Part shown: in pieces, positions 43,437-52,743 of the stretch
Position numbering within the stretch: the stretch's first letter is position 1
Layout of the letters: every line of letters starts with the position of its first letter
NCBI GenBank assembly: GCA_015065385.1
Contig: SVQK01000100.1
Location: forward strand, 1 to 63,467
Direction: 5' to 3'
DNA length: 63,467 bases
Source of the DNA: Oscillospiraceae bacterium
GTDB lineage: Bacteria > Bacillota > Clostridia > Oscillospirales > CAG-272
The notes under the pieces: generated by a model
Databases searched by the model: none
What the model saw: the letters and a program-made list of their open reading frames with translations, nothing else
What the model was told of the DNA's origin: nothing
Program-made: the position numbers and the translations under genes

Positions 43437-43711
43437 AAAAAAATCCGCCTCAAAAAACTTGAGACGAATGAAAATCATCCGCGGTACCACTCAAATTGCA
43501 TATTGCTATGCCGCTCTCCGGACTCCGACAAGTCCTGCGCCAGTCACGCCGCGCTCGCGGGGGATCATTACTCAGCCCGAGGGCCTTTCCTTCCCCGACT
43601 CGGAAGGGATACGCACCGCTCCGCCCCGCCCGCTTTCCACCGCCGCGGACTCTCTGTTGAAGGCTGATTGAACGATACGAGTCTTCGTCACAGTCTTTGG
43701 ATATTCGCTTG
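43437..43711 (-). promoter_or_regulatory. T-box riboswitch leader of the HTH-cupin-CoA ligase gene
   Basis: Between promoter and gene the minus-strand RNA contains the T-box sequence AGTGGTACCGCGG (43491-43479). Around it, an antiterminator forms by TTGAG/CTCAA and GCGGATGA/TCATTCGT, and the alternative terminator is CGTCTCAA/TTGAGGCG (43466-43446) followed by seven T. Stem I is closed by GACTCG/CGAGTC (43683-43678 with 43602-43597) and includes AGAGAG. A stem III hairpin lies at 43520-43535. The U after TGG should pair with an A discriminator. The specifier codon lies within 43603-43613; I could not settle it (AUC and UUC fit). Uncharged tRNA should switch on the gene. Confidence 0.9.
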
Positions 43712-43717
43712 TCACGG

Positions 43718-43746
43718 ATTATACCACTCCGCCCCCGTTTTGTCAA
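43718..43746 (-). promoter_or_regulatory. consensus promoter for the T-box transcript
   Basis: Minus strand TTGACA, 17-bp spacer, TATAAT, a perfect match to both consensus boxes. Transcription would start near 43711. Confidence 0.85.
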
Positions 43747-43854
43747 CTGGGCAAAATCCATAGTTTTTGACGATTCTACACAGCTAAAACGAGAAAAAGT
43801 ACACAAACATCTATCGGTTTCGATTGGGAAAGAGGGACAATTCCCTGAATTTTC

Positions 43855-43883
43855 TTGCAATCCTTTCGAGATTATGCTATACT
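43855..43883 (+). promoter_or_regulatory. promoter for the second GH38 gene
   Basis: TTGCAA, 17-bp spacer, TATACT, 38 bp upstream of the start. It is divergent from the T-box promoter; the remaining 108 bp between them show no other feature. Confidence 0.75.
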
Positions 43884-43920
43884 GTTCCCGACACCAAATC
43901 CACGAAAAAGGAAGTGTATC

Positions 43921-46900
43921 ATGAACAATCCCACCTACATCGGACGCACTTACCGGAAATTCGAGAGTGTGCTGGAGCTGTACGCGGCCCACATTCTCAA
44001 GCCCGTCGGACAGGCGGACGCCGTTCTCGGGTATGAGACCGACGAGCATCTCCGCCTTCCTCCCGACCGTTCCCTGATGAAGCCCGTCGAGCCCGGAACC
44101 GCATGGGGACACGAATGGGGCAATCTCTGGCTGACGACGACCTATGTCGTTCCGGAGTGCGCCGACGGCGAGATCCTCTGCGCGATCCCGGACGCGAACG
44201 CCGTGGAAATCCTCTGCTTCAAGAACGGCAAGCCCGCCGGGATCATCAATTCCAAGAATCACTTCATCGGCGGCGAGCATCCGGCGTTCTTCGTTTCCTT
44301 CGACGCGAAGGCCGGGGAAACCTTCGAGCTTTCCTTCGAGTGCTACGCCGGACACACCTGCTTCGGGACCCAGCCCTACGATCAGTACGGACGGGACGAG
44401 AGCGTTTCGGACAAGTTCGATCACGTCTACAGCGGCATCCGCTTCTGCGTCATGGACAAGCTCGTGAAGGACTTTGTTTTCGACCTTGCGACCGTTCTGC
44501 AGCTCGCCAAGCTCCCCGGGGAGAACTTCACGGCGATGAAGGCGCATGAATGCCTCATGAACGCCTTCCCCTACCTGATCGGGGATATCGCCTCCGCGGA
44601 CGAGGACGAGATTCGGGAATCCTGCGCGAAAATGCGCGAATGCCTTGCCCCCGCCCTTGAAAAGTCCCACGGAGACGTCTCCCGCGGCAAGATCGGCGTG
44701 CTCGGTCACTCCCACATGGACACGGCGTGGCTCTGGCCGGTTTCCGAGACTGTCCGGAAATGCGCCCGCACCTACGCGGAAGCCCTGACGCTCATGGACT
44801 ATTATCCGGAATATACCTTCATCCAGTCCTCCGCGCTTCATCTCGACTGGATGCGTCAGTACTACCCGGACATTTTCGAAGGCATCAAGGCCCGCGTTGC
44901 CGAAGGACGCTACGAGCCCAACGGCGGCGTCTGGGTGGAATGCGACTGCAACATCACCGGCGGCGAAGCGATGGTCCGTCAGTTCCTGTTCGGCCAGCGG
45001 TTCACGGAAAAGCATCTGGGCTACCGCTCCGACTCCTTCTGGCTCCCGGACACCTTCGGGTACAACGGGGCGATTCCGCAGATCATGCAGGAGAGCGGCG
45101 TCAAGTACTTCTACACCACCAAGATGAGCTGGAACGACTGCAACCAGTTCCCCGCCGACACCTTCATCTGGCGGGGCATCGACGGAACCGACGTCATCAC
45201 GCACCTCAACCGGATGCACCTGATTCCGGACGTGAGAACGCTGACCGGCTGCGTGGGCGAGATCCGCGACAAGAAATCGAACGATCAGCGGCTCGTTGCC
45301 TACGGCTACGGAGACGGCGGCGGAGGACCGACCTACGGAATGCTCGAATTTCTGAAACGCGCGAAGGATCTCTCCGGAATGCCCGAAATCCGTTCCACCA
45401 CGGCGTCGGAATTCATGCACACCCTCGAAGAGCGGCGCGACAAGCTCCCGATGTACGACGGCGAGCTCTATCTGGAATTCCACCGCGGCACGCTCACGCA
45501 GATGCACATCGTCAAGAAGACCAACCGCAAGACGGAAATCGCCCTCTACGGCATGGAGCTGGCGAACGTGCTGGCAAACCGTCCGACGGACGCGGATCAC
45601 GACGATCTCTACAAGATCCTTCTGAAGAACCAGTTCCACGACATTCTCCCCGGCACCTCCATCCCGCGCGTCTATGAGGTGTACAAGGAGGAGATGGCGG
45701 CGATGAACGAAAAGGTTGCCGAGAACACCCGCGCGTCCATGGCGTCCCTCGCCTCTCCGGCTGAGGATACGGTCACGGTGTTCAATCCGCTGTCCTTCGG
45801 CGTCAACACCGTCGTCACCCTGCCCGGCGCCCTCTCCCTCGAAAACAAGACCGCGCAGACCTATCTGGATCAGAACGGCGAAGAGAAGACCGCCGTCCGG
45901 ATGGAACTTCCCGCCCTCTCCGCCGTCTCGCTCAAGACCGGGGCCTCCGCGGAACAGCCCGCCCCCTTCGTACGGGAGGGATCCGTCCTCACAACGCCTT
46001 ACTATGTCGCAGTGCTGGACGAAAACGGCTACATTTCATCCCTGATCGACCGCCAGTGCGACCGCGAAATCGCCAACCGCAAAGGCGCGCCGCTCGGAAC
46101 GCTCTGGTTCGGCGAGGACATGCCCACAGCCTACGACAACTGGGAAATCGAGGACGACGTGTTCCTGAAGATGAAGCCCGTCACCGCCCCCGAATCCGTC
46201 GAGGTCATTTCCGACGGCTCCGTGGAATACCGGATCCGCGCCGTCTACGCGATCGGTAAAAAGTCGAAGGCGACGGTGGACACCGTGTTCTATGCCGGAT
46301 CCCGTCAGATCGACTTTGAGATGACGGTGGACTGGCACGAACGCCGTCACCTCCTGAAAGCCGGGTTCGACGTCAACGTCCGCTCCGCCTTCATGAAGAA
46401 CGAGATCCAGTTCGGCCATGTGGACCGTCCCACCACGCGGAACACCACGCTGGAATCCGCGAAGTTCGAGGTCTGCAACCACAAATGGACCGACCTCTCT
46501 GAGACCAACTATGGCGTCGCGGTGCTGAACGACTGCAAGTATGGCATTTCCTGCGCCGGGAGCGATCTGCGCCTGACCCTCCACAAGGGCGGCTGCCGTC
46601 CCGACCCGTTCACCGATTTCGGCCTGCATACGATGAAATACGCGCTGCTGCCGCACGTCGGCCCCTTCAACGCGGAATCCGTCGTCAAGCCGGCCTATGC
46701 CTTCAACTACGCGCCGACCGTACTTCTGAACGAGACCCTCGACGTGCCCGCCCTCTTCTCCCTCTCTGCCGGAAACATCATCGCGGAGGCTGTGAAGAAC
46801 GCCGAGGATATCAAGGACGCTTATGTGCTCCGTCTGTATGAGGCGGAACGCAGCGCGACAAACTGCGTGCTCGCGCTCAACGGTGCGAAGAAGGTCTGGC

Positions 46901-47007
46901 TCACCAACATGCTCGAGGAAAAGAAGGAAGAGCTCCCGCTCGAGAACGGCTCCGTGAAGCTGACCTTCCGTTCCTTCGAGATCAAGACGGTTCTGGTGGA
47001 GAGATAA
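43921..47007 (+). CDS. alpha-mannosidase, GH38, long type
   Basis: The 1028-residue product has a ~250-residue N-terminal beta-rich region before the GH38 core. Zinc ligands are H265 and D267 in GHSHMDTAWLWP, and the nucleophile is D377 in WLPDTFGYNGAIPQ. A late YGDGGGGPTYGM completes the site. It is a different subtype from the other GH38 gene here, in length and in N-terminal domain. No signal peptide is present. AAGGAAG precedes the ATG at 43921. The PHP-domain gene follows with no gap, so the two are one unit. Confidence 0.9.
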   Translation: MNNPTYIGRTYRKFESVLELYAAHILKPVGQADAVLGYETDEHLRLPPDRSLMKPVEPGTAWGHEWGNLWLTTTYVVPECADGEILCAIPDANAVEILCFKNGKPAGIINSKNHFIGGEHPAFFVSFDAKAGETFELSFECYAGHTCFGTQPYDQYGRDESVSDKFDHVYSGIRFCVMDKLVKDFVFDLATVLQLAKLPGENFTAMKAHECLMNAFPYLIGDIASADEDEIRESCAKMRECLAPALEKSHGDVSRGKIGVLGHSHMDTAWLWPVSETVRKCARTYAEALTLMDYYPEYTFIQSSALHLDWMRQYYPDIFEGIKARVAEGRYEPNGGVWVECDCNITGGEAMVRQFLFGQRFTEKHLGYRSDSFWLPDTFGYNGAIPQIMQESGVKYFYTTKMSWNDCNQFPADTFIWRGIDGTDVITHLNRMHLIPDVRTLTGCVGEIRDKKSNDQRLVAYGYGDGGGGPTYGMLEFLKRAKDLSGMPEIRSTTASEFMHTLEERRDKLPMYDGELYLEFHRGTLTQMHIVKKTNRKTEIALYGMELANVLANRPTDADHDDLYKILLKNQFHDILPGTSIPRVYEVYKEEMAAMNEKVAENTRASMASLASPAEDTVTVFNPLSFGVNTVVTLPGALSLENKTAQTYLDQNGEEKTAVRMELPALSAVSLKTGASAEQPAPFVREGSVLTTPYYVAVLDENGYISSLIDRQCDREIANRKGAPLGTLWFGEDMPTAYDNWEIEDDVFLKMKPVTAPESVEVISDGSVEYRIRAVYAIGKKSKATVDTVFYAGSRQIDFEMTVDWHERRHLLKAGFDVNVRSAFMKNEIQFGHVDRPTTRNTTLESAKFEVCNHKWTDLSETNYGVAVLNDCKYGISCAGSDLRLTLHKGGCRPDPFTDFGLHTMKYALLPHVGPFNAESVVKPAYAFNYAPTVLLNETLDVPALFSLSAGNIIAEAVKNAEDIKDAYVLRLYEAERSATNCVLALNGAKKVWLTNMLEEKKEELPLENGSVKLTFRSFEIKTVLVER

Positions 47008-47697
47008 ATGGGCGCGACGTACAAGACCGAGCTGCACTGCCATTCGAAGGACGCCTCCGGCTGTTCCCACGAATCCGTGGAGGGCATCTGCGAAAAGTAT
47101 CTCCGGTACGGCTATTCGACGATCTGCCTCACCAACCATTTCACCCCGACGGGGGACTATCTGAACCCCGCCGAATGGGAGGCGAAGATCGACCGGAAAT
47201 ACGCGGCGTATGAAAAGCTGAAAGCATGTGCCGGGGATCGGTTCCACATCCTGATGGGGCTGGAATTCCGGTTCGCCCAGAATTCCAACGACTATCTGGT
47301 GTTCGGATTCGACCGGGACTGGCTCGTCCGTCATACCGGGACTATCCTACGCGACGGGATCCGCGAATTCACGAAGATCGCGCGGGAAGACGGGATTCTC
47401 ACGATCCAAGCCCATCCCTTCCGCTTCGGCATGGTCGCCACCAATCCGGAGCATGTGGACGGGATCGAGATCTACAACGGACACCCTGGCCACAATTCCA
47501 ACAACGACATCGCCGAGGCATGGGCGAAAAAGTACGGCAAGCTCATGACCTCCGGCACGGATCACCACAATCCCGACCACATGCCGGACGGCGGGATCCG
47601 CACCGACTTTCCCATCACCTCGGAACAGGAGCTGATCGAAACGCTGAAAAGCGGCAATTTCACCCTGATCCGCGGCGACGAGGAAGCGAAGAACTGA
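47008..47697 (+). CDS. PHP-domain phosphoesterase-like protein
   Basis: The 229-residue product has the PHP metal motifs H10 and H12 in ELHCHSKDAS, TNHF, AHPFRFGM near 139 and SGTDHHNPDH near 186. PHP domains hydrolyse phosphoesters with two or three metals; members without a polymerase often act on small sugar or nucleotide phosphates. The start codon follows the GH38 stop directly (TAA ATG) with GGAG in the preceding codons, so translation is coupled. The pairing hints at processing of a phosphorylated sugar, but the substrate is unknown. Confidence 0.8.
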   Translation: MGATYKTELHCHSKDASGCSHESVEGICEKYLRYGYSTICLTNHFTPTGDYLNPAEWEAKIDRKYAAYEKLKACAGDRFHILMGLEFRFAQNSNDYLVFGFDRDWLVRHTGTILRDGIREFTKIAREDGILTIQAHPFRFGMVATNPEHVDGIEIYNGHPGHNSNNDIAEAWAKKYGKLMTSGTDHHNPDHMPDGGIRTDFPITSEQELIETLKSGNFTLIRGDEEAKN

Positions 47698-47700
47698 ATA

Positions 47701-47977
47701 CTAAGTTCATTCTAAACTTTTGTAAAGGGGAGACGCGGCTTTCTTTCGGATGAAAGCTTGCTCAACAAGTTGAGCTGCAAAGAACTTTGAAAAAGGGAAA
47801 ATGTATTGGCTGAACCAATAAAGTGAAGCTGAATCATCGGCACACCAATATAGCCATCCAACCTTATCAGAGTTATCGCACGCGATGCCCATCCGCTCAA
47901 CAAGTTGAGCCGCACGGCGATTCGCACTCTACATGAAGCGATCAAAACCCATATGCTACAGTTTAGAATGAAAATAG
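47701..47977. repeat. A+T-rich repeat element, MITE-like, with terminal inverted repeats and two inner palindromes
   Basis: A 277-bp stretch much richer in A+T than its surroundings is bounded by inverted 17-base ends (47701-47717 and 47961-47977, 15 of 17 matching; the inner 12 bases TTCATTCTAAAC match exactly). Inside are two identical 16-bp palindromes GCTCAACAAGTTGAGC at 47760-47775 and 47895-47910, and a TATTGG/CCAATA hairpin. No convincing gene is present. This fits a small non-autonomous transposable element or a remnant; no target duplication is obvious. Confidence 0.5.
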
Positions 47978-47996
47978 AATGAAATACACTAAAAGG

Positions 47997-48030
47997 AAGG
48001 AGTTCCCGCAAAGGAGCTCCTTCTTCCTGT
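47997..48030. terminator. bidirectional terminator between the PHP and GH151-like genes
   Basis: AAGGAGTTCC pairs with GGAGCTCCTT (10 bp, one G-U) over a 6-nt loop, with TCTTCCTGTTT on one side and a T-rich tail on the other strand. Confidence 0.7.
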
Positions 48031-48059
48031 TTGTTATCGCCTGTTCGTTTTCCTGACGC

Positions 48060-50039
48060 TTATTCCGCGCCGTACTCGATGACGGCCATCGCATGGCAGT
48101 CGAGCTTCGGGACGGTGTAGGAGAGCACGCCGTCCTCCCATGCGAAGGGGATCTCCTCCTTCTCAGGCGCAAGATAGACGCGAGACGGTTTGTGATCCGT
48201 GCGGAGGCTGACGTGGATGTCATACAGGGGAATGATATCCTCAATGACCTCGATCCCGTTCCCTCTTCTCACCGGGGAGGCGTAGAGAAGGTGGTTCACG
48301 AGCCTGCTTTGTTCCTTCTGATCCATCATGGTTACGACCCCCTGCGCCGGAAGATCGGTGCAAAGCGTCTTCCTGTCGCCGAGCAGCTCGTCGATCATAT
48401 GCTCGACCAGGAGCTTGGCAATGAGGGAGCCCTTTTCGGCATATTCGGAGAACAGCTCCGCGCCGATATAGGCCCCGTCCCTGCCAACTGTCGCCGCGGG
48501 AGTCCGGACGCTCTTGTCGTTGGGCGTGTGCTGATGGGAGGAGAATGCGAAGGTCGTGCGGTTGAAATAGGGGTTCTCCCGCTCGATCGGGATTTCGGCC
48601 CCTTGTTCCGCTTCGAGATCCCACGCCGGGGAATAGATCACGAACGCGCTGTTCGAAAGCACCCCGAGATCGAACTTCGGGCGGAAATAGACAGGGCGGA
48701 ACGAAGAGGGCTTGACGCCCGCCGCGCCGAGATCGAGGACAAAGGAATCGCCCTCCCACGACAGCCCCGATTCTCCCGTGCAGAGGACCTTTCCGCCGCG
48801 ACCGCAGAAATCACGGAACTTGGCGGCCAGTTTTTCGTCCAGACGGGCGCGGTCGGGCAGGATCACGAGCTTGTATTTGTCGAGCGGTTCCTCAGTGTCG
48901 ATCACGTCAAAGAGATACTTCCCTTCCAGCATGATCCGCACAGCTCCTGCGTCGGCGTTCGCTCCGTGAGAATGGGTGATGCGGGCGGATCCGTAGTAGT
49001 TGGAGACGGCTTCTTCGGATAAGATGGCAATGTCCGCGACGGAGGTCACGTCGTCCAGCCACGGCTCTCTTTCCTCCACTTCCGCGTAGGCCTCCCCGAT
49101 CAGGGCATAGGTCGCCTCGTCCATCCAGCCGTCCGGGTGCATCTGATCTCCGACGGAGCACTTCGCCCCGAAGGCCGTGCAGAGCGCTTCTTCGTACCGC
49201 AGGGCGTTCGGATGCTTGAATCCGCCGAACTCGCCCCAGGTCGTGTGGAATTTTCCCGTCATGCCGAGGAACTGTTTTCCGAGCGTACGGGAATACGCGG
49301 CGGACAGCGGGAAATGATCGTAGCCCCATCCGCCCGTGGGAAGGGATTCCAGCTCGAGGTGGGTGTCCACGTCCGCGAGATCCCGCCGCCCCCGCCGGAT
49401 ATGGCCGCTGTTGTGGAAGACGGGCAGCCCCGGCTTGATCTGGTCCACGGTCTCGCGCACACGGCGGCAGTAGTTGGCGTAAACCCTCTCTCCGAGCTGG
49501 CGGGCGTTCTCGTCGTCATAGGGATCCTTTCCCTCGTCGAGCAGGGTCTTCACGCAGTTCTGACACCAGCAGGTCCGGACGCCGACGATATCCAGAAAGA
49601 TCCCGTCGCAGTCGTAATTCCGCACCACTTCCTCAATCTGCGGGATCAGGTAGTCGAGATAGGGGGAGTTCATGCAGAATTCGTGATAGCCGGGATTCTC
49701 CCAGTTGATCGTATCGTTTTTCTGCCGTCTCAGCCATTCGGGATGACGGCGCGCCATCTTCTCGTCGAGCCCGGCGGAGAGATAGACGGGCGTTTTCACG
49801 CCGATCTCATGGGCCGCCTCGATTTCCGCGCCGAGCAGGTCGAACTTGAGATTCGGGTGCTGTTCGTTGGCCTTTGACGGATGATAGGCCCATCCGTGGT
49901 GGCATTTCGAGAATACCGTGATGGAGTTGACGTGACCGAGCTTCAAGGCGCGCTGGAACTGTTCCTTCGAGAACGCGGAACCGATGCCGGGGATCTTTTC
50001 GCTGGTATGAAAATCCAGATGGATCTGACGGAAGTTCAT
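48060..50039 (-). CDS. glycoside hydrolase with trimerisation-like domain, GH151-like (putative alpha-L-fucosidase)
   Basis: The 659-residue product has an N-terminal TIM-barrel-like part (about 1-370) with MNFRQIHLDFHTSEKIPG, YDCDGIFLDIVG near 145-156 and WGEFGGFKHP near 268, then a glutamine-amidotransferase-like (beta-galactosidase trimerisation) domain and a beta-sandwich end. This resembles GH151 and unclassified relatives, where fucosidase activity is known for some. The substrate is thus an inference. AGGAGG precedes the ATG. A promoter is at 50072-50100, overlapping the end of the next gene. It has no signal peptide. Confidence 0.65.
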   Translation of the reverse strand: MNFRQIHLDFHTSEKIPGIGSAFSKEQFQRALKLGHVNSITVFSKCHHGWAYHPSKANEQHPNLKFDLLGAEIEAAHEIGVKTPVYLSAGLDEKMARRHPEWLRRQKNDTINWENPGYHEFCMNSPYLDYLIPQIEEVVRNYDCDGIFLDIVGVRTCWCQNCVKTLLDEGKDPYDDENARQLGERVYANYCRRVRETVDQIKPGLPVFHNSGHIRRGRRDLADVDTHLELESLPTGGWGYDHFPLSAAYSRTLGKQFLGMTGKFHTTWGEFGGFKHPNALRYEEALCTAFGAKCSVGDQMHPDGWMDEATYALIGEAYAEVEEREPWLDDVTSVADIAILSEEAVSNYYGSARITHSHGANADAGAVRIMLEGKYLFDVIDTEEPLDKYKLVILPDRARLDEKLAAKFRDFCGRGGKVLCTGESGLSWEGDSFVLDLGAAGVKPSSFRPVYFRPKFDLGVLSNSAFVIYSPAWDLEAEQGAEIPIERENPYFNRTTFAFSSHQHTPNDKSVRTPAATVGRDGAYIGAELFSEYAEKGSLIAKLLVEHMIDELLGDRKTLCTDLPAQGVVTMMDQKEQSRLVNHLLYASPVRRGNGIEVIEDIIPLYDIHVSLRTDHKPSRVYLAPEKEEIPFAWEDGVLSYTVPKLDCHAMAVIEYGAE

Positions 50040-50071
50040 AAAACTCCTCCTGTCCGTTTGTTATCGGATCC

Positions 50072-50100
50072 ATTCTACCATGAAGGAGGGGAAAAATCAA
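50072..50100 (-). promoter_or_regulatory. promoter for the GH151-like gene
   Basis: Minus strand TTGATT, 17-bp spacer, TAGAAT, about 30 bp upstream of the start. Confidence 0.6.
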
Positions 50101-50127
50101 GGGAAAGGCGAAGAATCGTCCCCTCTT

Positions 50128-52461
50128 TCAACTCCGCTCCGAGAGCCAGACGGACACGCGGGACTGTACCTTGTCCGCGCAGTCGTCCGCCGTACCGAGT
50201 CCGGACAGATACGCGGAAATCTCCTCATTGCAGAGTTCCCCCATCTCCTTCGTCGTCTGCTCGAGCCACGGGATCACGGGCCGGTCGAGAACCGAATACG
50301 TCCAGTCCAGCTCTTCCCGCGTCGGGATCTCGTAGATATACCGTCCGTCGGAGCGGCAGGCGAACTGGACTTCCTCGTAGAGGGATTTCAGGGAAAAGAA
50401 CGGCACGAGAATCGGATAATACCCCATATTCTGCCGGATCCCGTCGAGGGTGAAGAAGGAGCGGACCAGTTCAAAGCAGAGATCCTCATCTTCCGCATAG
50501 GATGTGAGGGAGAACGCGCATTCCGTTCCGACCCGGATGCCGCTGCCCCATCTCGTCGGAAAGCCGATCACCCCCGCGCCCAAACGCCTGTAATTCGCCG
50601 CGTAGAAGCGTTCGTTCCAGCAGTTCGACCGGTCCAGGGCGCAGTCCCCGTTCATCAAAGCCGGGAGCGGATTCAGGACGTCGGTGCCGTTTATGCGCTG
50701 CCACTCCTGCAGATCCTTCGGAAGAGTCGAAAGATAGGCAAGGTACCGTTTGAAAAGCTCCCGGTCCATCTTCCCGTCTTGGTCGAAGAAAACGGCATAG
50801 CCGTCTCCCAGTATGTTCTGATCGGAAAGGGCGGTCTTACGGGACATACTGTAATATCGTTCCGTATCCGCAGGAAGAGCTTCGAAGAAGTCCAGCATTT
50901 CTCCGAGCGTCCACTCGGTCTTTCCGCCGAAGAGGGGCAGGTACGCAGGACTGACTGCCAGCGCGTCCGCCTCCATGGTCGGAGAGATCCCCCAGATCCC
51001 GCCCTCCCCGTCGTCGAAAAAGGAGCGCATGCAGCCGAAGAGGTTTTCGAGATTGACAAGGCTGTCCGTCTCCAGCCACGGCGTCAGATCCAGGATCAGA
51101 CCGCGCTTCAGCATCTGCGGAACAAGGGAGCGGTCCGAAACCCGCTGATAGCTGGATACGACTGCCCGCGAAGCGACGATATCCGGGCGGAATCCCGCGT
51201 TCAGAATGTCGAACATCAGCTGGGCTTCTCCGGCTGTCGGATCCGTGTCGGTGTTGTACACGCTGTAATCATGCACCTCCACCCGGACGTCGGGATGCAG
51301 GGCGGGAAACGTGCGGATCTTCGCAATGACCGCCGGTTCCAATCGGCAGCAGTGCGCGAGGACAACGGTTTTCAGATTCGACGGATCGACGTCGGGCGCG
51401 CGCAGCCAGAATCCCGGGACAGCCAGCCATCCGCCGGATCCCGACGCCGTGAGGATCAAATCCTCTCCGACGACCGCCGCCGGGAAAACGCCCTCCTTCT
51501 CCATCCAGAAATCGCCGAGAGAAGAGAATTCGGGAATCCCGGAGTTGGCGAAATCCGCGAGCCGCTCTTCCCGGACGGATCCGTCTTCCTCCCCCCGACC
51601 GGCCCAGACCGCGTTTCCGTCGTACAGGCAGAAGTCGCAGTCCATCGGCTGTACGGCGTCGATCAGGACCCGGGATCCTCGGCTTTGGCAGAGATCGGAA
51701 TAGAAGGTATATTCCTTCCCGAGCCCGCCCGTGTCCGGATCGATCCGCGCGGCCCGGACGCTCCCTCCGAACTGATATAAAGCCCATACCGCTCCGTCCC
51801 CTCCCCGCGCGACGGATGAGACGGGAGAAGGCAGATCGAAATTCGCCGAAAGCGTCAGATCCCCGTTCAGCACGACGAATCCGGTTTTGTCCGTGCACCA
51901 GATCCGCCCGTCCGCGTCCGCGACGACGGATTCAAACAGAAAGCCGGACCGGCCGAAGAAAACCGTTCCTTCCCCGGTGGATGCGGTCTCGCCCGTTTTT
52001 CTGTCCCAGCGGAGAAGCGCGTTGTTGTCACGGGTGCCGTATTCCAGATAGACCGCGTTCTCCGTCACAGCACCGGAGGACGCAACGAGCGAAGGCCGGA
52101 GGTCCGTCTCCTCCTTCCCGATCAGCTCTCCCTCCGCCGTGCAGGTGAAAAGCGTGATGCCCGCCTCCGCCTTCCACATGCCGCCCTCGTCCCGTTCCCG
52201 GGTCATGGCCGCAAAGGTGACCGTTCCTTCGTCGGGATCCCGGTACGGCTGAACCGCGAAGAGCATCTGCGCACCGTCCGGGAGAGTCAGCTTGCTCTCG
52301 CGGAAGATGCAGGTGAGCATCCCGTCCTCGGTCACGGCTCCGTTTTGTACGGGTTCCGCGCTGACCGAGGGCGATACAGCCGGATCGGATTTGTCCCGGC
52401 GGCATCCCGTGAGCAGGACAAGAACCGCCGCGCACGCCGTAATGATTCGTTTTCCGTTCAT
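50128..52461 (-). CDS. lipoprotein joining a propeller-like domain to a solute-binding domain
   Basis: The 777-residue product has a lipobox (VLLTGC, acylated C20), then about 330 residues with repeated short beta-strand patterns typical of a propeller (NALLRWDRKTGE, ADADGRIWCTDKTGF, GGDGAVWALYQFGG), and a C-terminal solute-binding-protein-like part from about residue 370 (LIPHPDV-like start, WTLGEMLDFFEALPAD, VIPWLEQTTKEMGEL). It would be anchored outside the membrane and may bind an oligosaccharide. GGAGGAAACC precedes the ATG. It is 282 bp after the previous solute-binding gene. No permease gene is near. Confidence 0.7.
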   Translation of the reverse strand: MNGKRIITACAAVLVLLTGCRRDKSDPAVSPSVSAEPVQNGAVTEDGMLTCIFRESKLTLPDGAQMLFAVQPYRDPDEGTVTFAAMTRERDEGGMWKAEAGITLFTCTAEGELIGKEETDLRPSLVASSGAVTENAVYLEYGTRDNNALLRWDRKTGETASTGEGTVFFGRSGFLFESVVADADGRIWCTDKTGFVVLNGDLTLSANFDLPSPVSSVARGGDGAVWALYQFGGSVRAARIDPDTGGLGKEYTFYSDLCQSRGSRVLIDAVQPMDCDFCLYDGNAVWAGRGEEDGSVREERLADFANSGIPEFSSLGDFWMEKEGVFPAAVVGEDLILTASGSGGWLAVPGFWLRAPDVDPSNLKTVVLAHCCRLEPAVIAKIRTFPALHPDVRVEVHDYSVYNTDTDPTAGEAQLMFDILNAGFRPDIVASRAVVSSYQRVSDRSLVPQMLKRGLILDLTPWLETDSLVNLENLFGCMRSFFDDGEGGIWGISPTMEADALAVSPAYLPLFGGKTEWTLGEMLDFFEALPADTERYYSMSRKTALSDQNILGDGYAVFFDQDGKMDRELFKRYLAYLSTLPKDLQEWQRINGTDVLNPLPALMNGDCALDRSNCWNERFYAANYRRLGAGVIGFPTRWGSGIRVGTECAFSLTSYAEDEDLCFELVRSFFTLDGIRQNMGYYPILVPFFSLKSLYEEVQFACRSDGRYIYEIPTREELDWTYSVLDRPVIPWLEQTTKEMGELCNEEISAYLSGLGTADDCADKVQSRVSVWLSERS

Positions 52462-52623
52462 TGGTTTCCTCCCTGTGGTTCTGCTATGTATGTACCGGAA
52501 CGGAGCGCGGATCTTACAGGAGGGAGGGAAAAAGGTATCAAAAAACGGAAAAAGGAAAACAGGCCCGCCGCGCAGACAACGACAATGGTATTGATCGTCA
52601 ACTGCACGAAGGACCTGCCCGAC

Positions 52624-52743
52624 CTATGCGGTTTCGACAAGGTCAGTCAAATTTTTCTGAAATTCTGCAAGAAGTACTGCGTTTGGATCAAAAAGATCTT
52701 TGATCGTCTCGGGCAGGTCACGGACCCCATCTGCCGGCGGCAA
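52624..52743 (-). other. protein-like in-frame extension beyond the stop of the preceding solute-binding gene
   Basis: In the same frame after TGA (52746-52744), 39 further codons read like protein (DGVRDLPETIKDLFDPNAV, then LLAEFQKNLTDLVETA) before TAG at 52626-52624. This could be a remnant of a longer gene cut by a nonsense change, or chance. The rest of the 282-bp gap has a 10-bp inverted repeat ACCTGCCCGA / TCGGGCAGGT (52613-52622 and 52709-52718) and no clear promoter or terminator. Confidence 0.35.

Noticed and set aside
43450..45639. A 729-codon open frame on the minus strand
   Set aside because: It is antisense to the second GH38 gene and crosses the T-box leader.
52458..52640. A 60-codon hydrophobic frame on the minus strand after the solute-binding gene
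   Set aside because: It overlaps the start of the next lipoprotein gene and lacks a ribosome site; kept only as a curiosity.
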